A stretch of 17,236 bases of DNA from contig DAOUVG010000009.1 in assembly GCA_030667735.1 (NCBI GenBank), positions 1 through 17,236 of the forward strand. The letters run 5' to 3'. The notes beneath the pieces were generated by a model that saw only the letters and a list, made by a program, of their open reading frames with translations, ran no database searches and had not been told where the DNA came from. How positions within the stretch are numbered: the first letter of the stretch is position 1; each line of letters begins with the position of its first letter. Made by a program: the position numbers and the translations under genes. This document shows positions 13,096 to 17,236 of this stretch, one piece after another. This stretch comes from Dehalococcoidales bacterium (lineage in GTDB: Bacteria > Chloroflexota > Dehalococcoidia > Dehalococcoidales > Fen-1064).

Positions 13096-14778
13096 TTGAA
13101 ACATAAGCGCTGGAATCTTCTGCCGCCAATCCCGGATAAACTCCCTGTCATGTCCGCCGGCTTTTCCCCGCTGATTGCGCAGCTCGCCTACAACCGCGGT
13201 ATTGCCGAGCCATCCCGGCTGGAAACATTCATTACTGCAGATGAGAGGCTGTCGAGTGACCCCTTCCTGCTGCCTGACATGCACCAGGCTGTGGCCAGGG
13301 TCTACCGGGCCCTGCTTTCCGGGGAGAACATTGCCATCTATGGCGACTTTGATGCCGACGGCATCACGGCAACCGCCCTCCTTGTCCAGGGCCTGAGTCT
13401 CCTGGACGGTAAGGTCGTTCCGTACATACCAAGTCGAGTCGGTGAAGGACACGGACTGAAGACGGGTGTCCTGGAAAAGCTGCATCGGGAAGGCATAAGC
13501 CTGGTGATTTCCGTGGACTGCGGGATTACCGGTCTGGTACCGGTCAGGAAGGCGCGCCGGATGGGGTTGGATGTTGTCATAACCGACCACCACGTCCCTC
13601 CGGACGAAATCCCGCCAGCAGTGGCGGTAGTTGACCCCAAACTACCGGGTTCGGAGTACCCGTTTTCAGAACTGGCCGGGGTTGGTGTCGCCTATAAATT
13701 ACTCCAGGCCTTGCTTCTCAGTCTGGGCCGGGAACAACTCCTTAATGGCGTGTTAGACCTGGTAGCTCTGGGAACGGTGGCGGACATGGTGCCGCTGCTC
13801 AGTGAGAACCGGTACCTGGTAAAAGAAGGTCTGAAACAGCTAAACACCGCTCCGCGTCTCGGCATCAGGGAGATGATAGCGCAGTCCAGCCTGGTGGAAG
13901 GTAATCTTGTCTCGGAGAACATCTCCTGGGTCATCGCTCCCAGACTGAACACTGCCAGCCGGATGGAACACGCCCTGCCCAGCTACGAGCTGCTGATGAC
14001 GCACTCACCTGAAAGGGCACAGCAACTGACGGCATGGCTGGAGAGGAAGAACGTGGAGCGGCAGCAACTGACCGGCAAGGCGGTGACCGAGGCCAGGGAG
14101 CAGGTGTACGCCCAGGGAGTCCTGCCGCTGCTGATGGTTGGTGATGAGCGTTATCCCGCCGGAATCTCCGGGCTGGTTGCCGGCAGGCTCTCGGAGGAGT
14201 TCTACCGGCCGGCGGTGGTCGTCAGTGTCGGCAAGAGGACCAGCAGTGGTAGCTGTCGCAGCATTTCTGAATTCAACATTATTGAAGCGTTGAACAAGTG
14301 TGGCGGCCTATTCTCTCAGTTCGGAGGACATGCTCGGGCCGCCGGTTTCATCATACCGACACGCAGCCTGCCCCAGTTACGGGAGCGGCTTCTGGAAATG
14401 GCAGCCGAACAATTGGCCGGGGTTGACCTGCGTCCCAGGCTGGATATCGATGCCGAGGTCGCCCTGTCGGAACTCACCGGTGATGCCTACGAGTCCATCC
14501 AGCAACTGGCACCTTTCGGTCAGGGCAATCCGCTGCCCACGTTCCTTACTCGCAGGGTTGAGGTGGTTGACTCCCGTACCATGGGCAACAGTGGTGACCA
14601 CATCCGGCTCAAGCTGAGGCAGGATGGCGTTATCTGGGACGCGGTCGGTTTCGGGATGGGCAAAGAGCTACCGAAAGTGTCTGCGCTTCTGGACATCGTC
14701 CATAACATGGAGATGGACCACTGGGGTGGGCGGGCCACGCTACGACTCAACCTGCTGGACACAGCCACTGTTGAATGA
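13096..14778 (+). CDS. recJ: Single-stranded-DNA-specific 5'-3' exonuclease RecJ
   Basis: DHH-family nuclease that degrades single-stranded DNA from the 5' end in recombination, mismatch and base-excision repair. The 560-aa length is normal. Motifs in order: YGDFDADG (82-89), VISVDCGIT (138-145 region), ITDHH (162-166), LGTVADMVPL, then the DHHA1 glycine motif GGHARAAG (410-417) and a C-terminal OB-like part containing APFGQGNP. The start is TTG 13096, 2 nt after the fabF stop; the N-terminus KHKRWNLLPPIP is typical for RecJ. The only ribosome-binding-like bases, AGGA at 13092-13095, touch the TTG and are too close, so translation probably depends on coupling to fabF. Confidence 0.94.
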   Translation: MKHKRWNLLPPIPDKLPVMSAGFSPLIAQLAYNRGIAEPSRLETFITADERLSSDPFLLPDMHQAVARVYRALLSGENIAIYGDFDADGITATALLVQGLSLLDGKVVPYIPSRVGEGHGLKTGVLEKLHREGISLVISVDCGITGLVPVRKARRMGLDVVITDHHVPPDEIPPAVAVVDPKLPGSEYPFSELAGVGVAYKLLQALLLSLGREQLLNGVLDLVALGTVADMVPLLSENRYLVKEGLKQLNTAPRLGIREMIAQSSLVEGNLVSENISWVIAPRLNTASRMEHALPSYELLMTHSPERAQQLTAWLERKNVERQQLTGKAVTEAREQVYAQGVLPLLMVGDERYPAGISGLVAGRLSEEFYRPAVVVSVGKRTSSGSCRSISEFNIIEALNKCGGLFSQFGGHARAAGFIIPTRSLPQLRERLLEMAAEQLAGVDLRPRLDIDAEVALSELTGDAYESIQQLAPFGQGNPLPTFLTRRVEVVDSRTMGNSGDHIRLKLRQDGVIWDAVGFGMGKELPKVSALLDIVHNMEMDHWGGRATLRLNLLDTATVE

Positions 14779-14810
14779 GGGACGTGACCACTAGACCCTC
14801 TCCCCATCCA

Positions 14811-14848
14811 CACCGGCTGGTGTGCCGAATACCAGCATACAGCCGGTG
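14811..14848. terminator. Inverted repeat between convergent recJ and nitroreductase genes
   Basis: CACCGGCTG (14811-14819) and CAGCCGGTG (14840-14848) are perfect 9-bp arms; a nested CACACC/GGTGTG hairpin (14809-14824) competes with them. It lies in the 80-nt gap between the convergent stops and could act on both strands. There is no T-run, so this is a weak call. Confidence 0.4.
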
Positions 14849-14858
14849 GAGTAGTATG

Positions 14859-15380
14859 TTACGTCGCAGCCTGTGGGTTGAAGCTGGTTCCCCACTTTTC
14901 CGTGAAGACAATGTCTTTCAGTTTTTTCCGGAGCTTGTCAGGGGATTCCGACGGGTAACCGAGCGATAGGGCACATATCAGTCGCCAGTCACGGGGGATT
15001 TCCAGGGCCTCTTTTACCCGGTCATCCTGGAATCCGGGATTTATCCAGCAGGTGCCCAGCCCCAGCGCGTGTGCCGCCAGCATCATGTTGCCTACCGCCA
15101 GAGAGCCGTCCTGGATTGGGCAGGTTGACCCATTCGGGTTCACGGCAACCACGATTCCCACCGGTGCCTCGTCCAGAAACCAGCCGTAGGCGAAGCCCCG
15201 CGTCACCTGGCGCTTGACCTCGGGGTCCGTGAAAACCACAAAACTCCACGGCTGTGCGTTGCTTGCCGAGGCTGCCCATTGGCCCGCTTCAAGGACCTTC
15301 GTTATCAACTCCTCCGGCACCGGGTTGCTCCTGTAGCTCCTGATGCTCCTTCTCGTCCGGATTGCTTCAAGTACCTCCAC
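14859..15380 (-). CDS. Nitroreductase-family FMN oxidoreductase
   Basis: NAD(P)H- and FMN-dependent oxidoreductase of the nitroreductase fold; the natural substrate of most members is unknown. At 173 aa it is one of the shorter forms. Family signs are the N-terminal FMN-contact motif TRRSIRSYR (9-17), the LEAGQWAASASNAQPWSFVVF stretch (30-50), the mid-protein GNMMLAAHALGLGTCWIN helix and the C-terminal LGYPSE. Start GTG 15380 has GGAGG 8 nt upstream, and that ribosome binding site overlaps the end of the preceding cyclophilin-like gene, whose stop is only 4 nt away. The two are therefore likely one translation-coupled operon. Confidence 0.88.
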   Translation of the reverse strand: MEVLEAIRTRRSIRSYRSNPVPEELITKVLEAGQWAASASNAQPWSFVVFTDPEVKRQVTRGFAYGWFLDEAPVGIVVAVNPNGSTCPIQDGSLAVGNMMLAAHALGLGTCWINPGFQDDRVKEALEIPRDWRLICALSLGYPSESPDKLRKKLKDIVFTEKWGTSFNPQAAT

Positions 15381-15384
15381 GTAG

Positions 15385-15759
15385 CTACCTCCGTATTGTG
15401 ATTCTGTCTCCCTGTTTAGCCGCGCCGAGTAGCCCTGTCACACCCTCCGGACTGATGCCGCCAATCACATTCACGGGGCTGATTGCCCTGGGTTCGTCAC
15501 CCTGGCTGATTGGCGTCCTGCCCAGGAAGATGCACATTGCCTGTCCGCTCGGCCAGTAGGCAATGTCTCCCACGTCGACTATCTCCCGGGCGTTTTCCTC
15601 TTCCTTCGCCAGGGGTATCAAGAAGTATATCTCTTCTCCCCAGAGGTTGATTGTGGCGGTGACAGGAAGGATATCAAGGACGCCAGCGGCGGTATTGGTC
15701 TCATTGAGCCGGGCGTCCACCTCTATTTCCCCGACGGTTATTGTTATCTGTCGATTCAT
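15385..15759 (-). CDS. Cyclophilin-like fold protein (TM1367 type)
   Basis: A 124-aa beta-rich protein. The segment DVGDIAYWPSGQAMCIFLGRTP (62-83) followed by SQGDEPRAISPVNVIGGI (85-102) matches what I know of the Cyclophil_like family typified by Thermotoga TM1367. Members share the cyclophilin fold but their function is not established, and peptidyl-prolyl isomerase activity should not be assumed. No signal peptide. ATG 15759 has AAGGAGG about 5 nt upstream. Upstream gene of a two-gene unit with the nitroreductase. The 170-nt gap above it contains repeat E and no clear promoter. Confidence 0.78.
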   Translation of the reverse strand: MNRQITITVGEIEVDARLNETNTAAGVLDILPVTATINLWGEEIYFLIPLAKEEENAREIVDVGDIAYWPSGQAMCIFLGRTPISQGDEPRAISPVNVIGGISPEGVTGLLGAAKQGDRITIRR

Positions 15760-15799
15760 CTATGCCTCCTTCCCCCTGCCGCATGGGCGCAGCCCACAC

Positions 15800-15836
15800 G
15801 TCATTCTGAATGGCACGAAGCGAAGCAAAGAATGAC
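15800..15836. repeat. Dispersed repeat copy E
   Basis: Arms GTCATTCT (15800-15807) and AGAATGAC (15829-15836) around GAATGGCACGAAGCGAAGCAA. Shortest copy of the family in the window. It is in the spacer upstream of the cyclophilin-like gene. Confidence 0.6.
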
Positions 15837-15859
15837 CGTCCGCCTCATCCGCGTTCTCC

Positions 15860-15889
15860 GGGGGAGCACATGGATATCAGGGCTCCCCC
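15860..15889 (-). terminator. Candidate hairpin after the lgt unit
   Basis: GGGGGAGC (15860-15867) and GCTCCCCC (15882-15889), perfect 8-bp arms with a 14-nt loop, about 40 nt past the stop of the 62-aa gene on the minus strand. No T-run follows, so termination is only a suggestion. Confidence 0.35.
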
Positions 15890-15930
15890 TTCATCTCACC
15901 GAAGCCAATCGGTAAAAGCCTTGTGAAGAT

Positions 15931-16119
15931 TCAACTCTTCGTACCCTGCTTGCCGCCCATCTCTCGGACAATGCCGTAGGCCACCAGTGCCAGTGGGCCA
16001 CCGAAAAGGGAGGCAAAGCGCCAGAACCAGGGACTGATTCCGCGCGCCGCCGAGTCCACAGCCACCACGGCAAAAGAGCCCGCCCAGATAACAGTTGTCA
16101 GAATAGCAAGGTCATCCAT
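15931..16119 (-). CDS. 62-aa two-helix membrane protein coupled to lgt
   Basis: Two hydrophobic stretches are visible, about residues 5-26 (AILTTVIWAGSFAVVAVDSAA) and 31-50 (WFWRFASLFGGPLALVAYGIV), with a short basic tail REMGGKQGTKS. This predicts a small inner-membrane protein. Its ATG overlaps the last 8 nt of lgt, and a strong AGGAGG lies inside the lgt end, 6-7 nt before the ATG, so translation is almost certainly coupled to lgt. I recognise no family. The location suggests a role in lipoprotein handling or simply shared expression; no function is claimed. Confidence 0.7.
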   Translation of the reverse strand: MDDLAILTTVIWAGSFAVVAVDSAARGISPWFWRFASLFGGPLALVAYGIVREMGGKQGTKS

Positions 16120-16942
16120 TTGATTCCTCCTGTTCTTGCATTAGCTGTTCTTCTTCTTGTGTCAGCTGTTCTTTGGTACTTATCCAGCGTGTCCGGTACA
16201 CCAGTACCGGGATAACTATCAGGAGCACGATGACGCCGATAACCTGGGCCTGATGGAGACCAAAAAGGAACGAGGTCCCGGGACGCAGGAAATCGATGCC
16301 AATACGCCACACGGAGTAGAGCCCGAGGTAGATGAGGTAAAGCGAGCCGGCTGGCTTAAACCGGCCCTTCAACTTCACCAGCACCCCGAAGACTATCAGG
16401 CCGAAGATGATTTCGTAGACCTGCGTGGGGTGCACGGCACCGACGCCGAAGCCGAGGCTGTCAGGGTCGGTGTACGTAATCGCCCAGGGCAGGGAGCAGG
16501 CGTCGCCGAAGCAGCAGCCGTTAAGTACGCAGCCTGTCCTGCCTATTACCGCTTGCGCTACTATCACCGCCGGAGCCAGCAGGTCAAAGAAGTAGCCGAT
16601 TTTTACCTTGGCAATTCTACAGTAGACCCAGATACCCAGGGACGCACCCAGTACCGCACCGTAGGCAGTCAGCCCTCCGGCACCGATTATCTCCCCCGGG
16701 TTCTGCACATAGTGGTCCCACAGGTCAAACACGTGGAGCAGCCTGGAAATAATTACGCCCGAAGGAATGCCCACCAGCGCTGCGGCAAACACGGTGTCGT
16801 AGGTAATCCTGGCCCCTCGCCTCGATTGCCACGTCATCCAGGCCACTAACCAGACAATTGCCAGGGCAATGAATATCCCGTACCAGCGGATGCTTACCGC
16901 TCCAATTGTGAAGGCTACCGGGTCCACGCCTATGTTAATCAT
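16112..16942 (-). CDS. lgt: Prolipoprotein diacylglyceryl transferase
   Basis: Transfers diacylglycerol from phosphatidylglycerol to the lipobox cysteine of prolipoproteins; integral membrane enzyme with about seven helices. At 276 aa it has the family landmarks RWYGIFIALA (19-28), GGLTAYGAVLGA (89-100), the signature GRTGCVLNGCCFG (134-146), HPTQVYE (171-177) and WRIGIDFLRPG with R213. The NGCCFG form differs from the GNFINGE of E. coli but is common in other phyla. The final 25 residues are a Q/E-rich hydrophilic tail (QLTQEEEQLMQEQEE) beyond the last helix. ATG 16942 has GGGGAG 5 nt upstream. First gene of a unit with the overlapping 62-aa membrane protein. Confidence 0.94.
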   Translation of the reverse strand: MINIGVDPVAFTIGAVSIRWYGIFIALAIVWLVAWMTWQSRRGARITYDTVFAAALVGIPSGVIISRLLHVFDLWDHYVQNPGEIIGAGGLTAYGAVLGASLGIWVYCRIAKVKIGYFFDLLAPAVIVAQAVIGRTGCVLNGCCFGDACSLPWAITYTDPDSLGFGVGAVHPTQVYEIIFGLIVFGVLVKLKGRFKPAGSLYLIYLGLYSVWRIGIDFLRPGTSFLFGLHQAQVIGVIVLLIVIPVLVYRTRWISTKEQLTQEEEQLMQEQEESNG

Positions 16943-16954
16943 TGTTACTCCCCA

Positions 16955-16966
16955 GTATCATGATAC
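16955..16966. promoter_or_regulatory. Perfect 12-bp palindrome at the lgt promoter region
   Basis: GTATCATGATAC reads the same on both strands. On the minus strand TATCAT (16960-16965), preceded by TGG, could be an extended -10, starting the lgt mRNA near 16953 with a very short leader. The -35 candidate TTATCC is weak. The palindrome could be an operator covering the -10. Confidence 0.4.
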
Positions 16967-17032
16967 CACGCTTTCTTATCTGGATAACCCCATCCCTCTA
17001 TGACTCCCCTCTGCTTACCCCCAACCACCTCA

Positions 17033-17236
17033 TCATTCTGAGACCCCCGCCATGTCATTGCAAGAAGCGTGTCGACAGAATCTCGGCCTTCGCGACGAAG
17101 CAATCTCCTTGCCATCCCACTGTCATTCTGAACGACACGCCACTGTCCTCAGTGGCGCAGAATCTCGGCCTTCGCGACGAAGCAATCTCCTTGCCATCCC
17201 ACTGTCATTCTGAACGACACGCCACTGTCCTCAGTG
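17033..17236. repeat. Repeat cluster with an 82-bp perfect tandem duplication, cut by the window end
   Basis: TCATTCTGAG (17033) and TGTCATTGCAAG (17053) open a cluster of the dispersed-repeat family. A unit beginning CAGAATCTCGGCC starts at 17076 and again at 17158, period 82 bp. All 79 bases of the second copy available before the window end match the first by eye. Each unit holds GACGAAGCAATCTCC, TGTCATTCTGAACG and a CCACTG/CAGTGG mini-hairpin. No gene is visible in 16967-17236. Confidence 0.8.

Noticed and set aside
14859..15759. A redox gene system made of the nitroreductase, cyclophilin-like protein and lgt unit
   Set aside because: Only the nitroreductase and cyclophilin-like genes are coupled; lgt and its small partner are separated by 170 nt with a hairpin and a repeat, and there is no functional link visible.
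16157..16849. 230-aa plus-strand open frame
   Set aside because: Antisense to lgt, which has all its signature motifs.
17076..17236. CRISPR array
   Set aside because: Adjacent 82-bp units without spacers between short repeats; no cas genes. A tandem duplication instead.

Overview
The window looks like ordinary housekeeping chromosome from an anaerobic bacterium. My best guess is the Dehalococcoidia (Chloroflexota). This is inferred from a high-GC genome with short intergenic regions, the combination of an ADP-forming acyl-CoA synthetase alpha subunit, a divergent ATP-type PEP carboxykinase, a stand-alone B12-dependent methionine synthase activation-domain protein, a cytosolic QueG/RdhA-type Fe-S protein, and many short 'TCATTCTGA / TCATTGCGAG' dispersed repeats. 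No 16S or other decisive marker is present.

Layout. Positions 1-180 hold the 3' part of the RNase P RNA gene, cut by the window edge. It is followed by a repeat-bearing spacer and a well-formed sigma70-type promoter driving RNase PH (461-1192). proA (1197-2471) is convergent with it, and a B12 activation-domain protein lies upstream of proA on the same strand. A 400-bp repeat-rich divergent spacer separates these from an EamA-type transporter. The transporter converges on an M29 aminopeptidase. A 490-bp spacer then holds a helically phased 11-bp tandem repeat, a possible tiny ORF and strong hairpins. Next come PEP carboxykinase (minus) and the QueG/RdhA-like Fe-S protein (plus), which diverge around a 9-bp dyad. 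The Fe-S gene converges on acdA, which lies downstream of mtaB on the minus strand. mtaB and fabF are divergent, with promoters whose -10 boxes overlap on opposite strands. fabF is followed 2 nt later by recJ. The last part is all minus strand: lgt overlapping a 62-aa membrane protein, then a cyclophilin-like protein coupled to a nitroreductase. The window ends in an 82-bp perfect tandem duplication made of the dispersed-repeat material.

Functionally the genes cover tRNA maturation and modification (rnpB, rph, mtaB), proline synthesis, central carbon and energy metabolism (PEPCK, ADP-forming acyl-CoA synthetase), fatty acid synthesis (fabF), DNA repair (recJ), lipoprotein maturation (lgt), peptide turnover and redox enzymes. 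I see no defence system, CRISPR array, prophage, intact IS or tRNA. I did not find a clearly new multi-gene system. The items most worth a second look are the overlapping mtaB/fabF promoters, the phased repeat array upstream of the aminopeptidase, the stand-alone RdhA/QueG-like protein, the lgt-coupled membrane protein and the dispersed repeat family. All regulatory calls are by eye from sequence alone.
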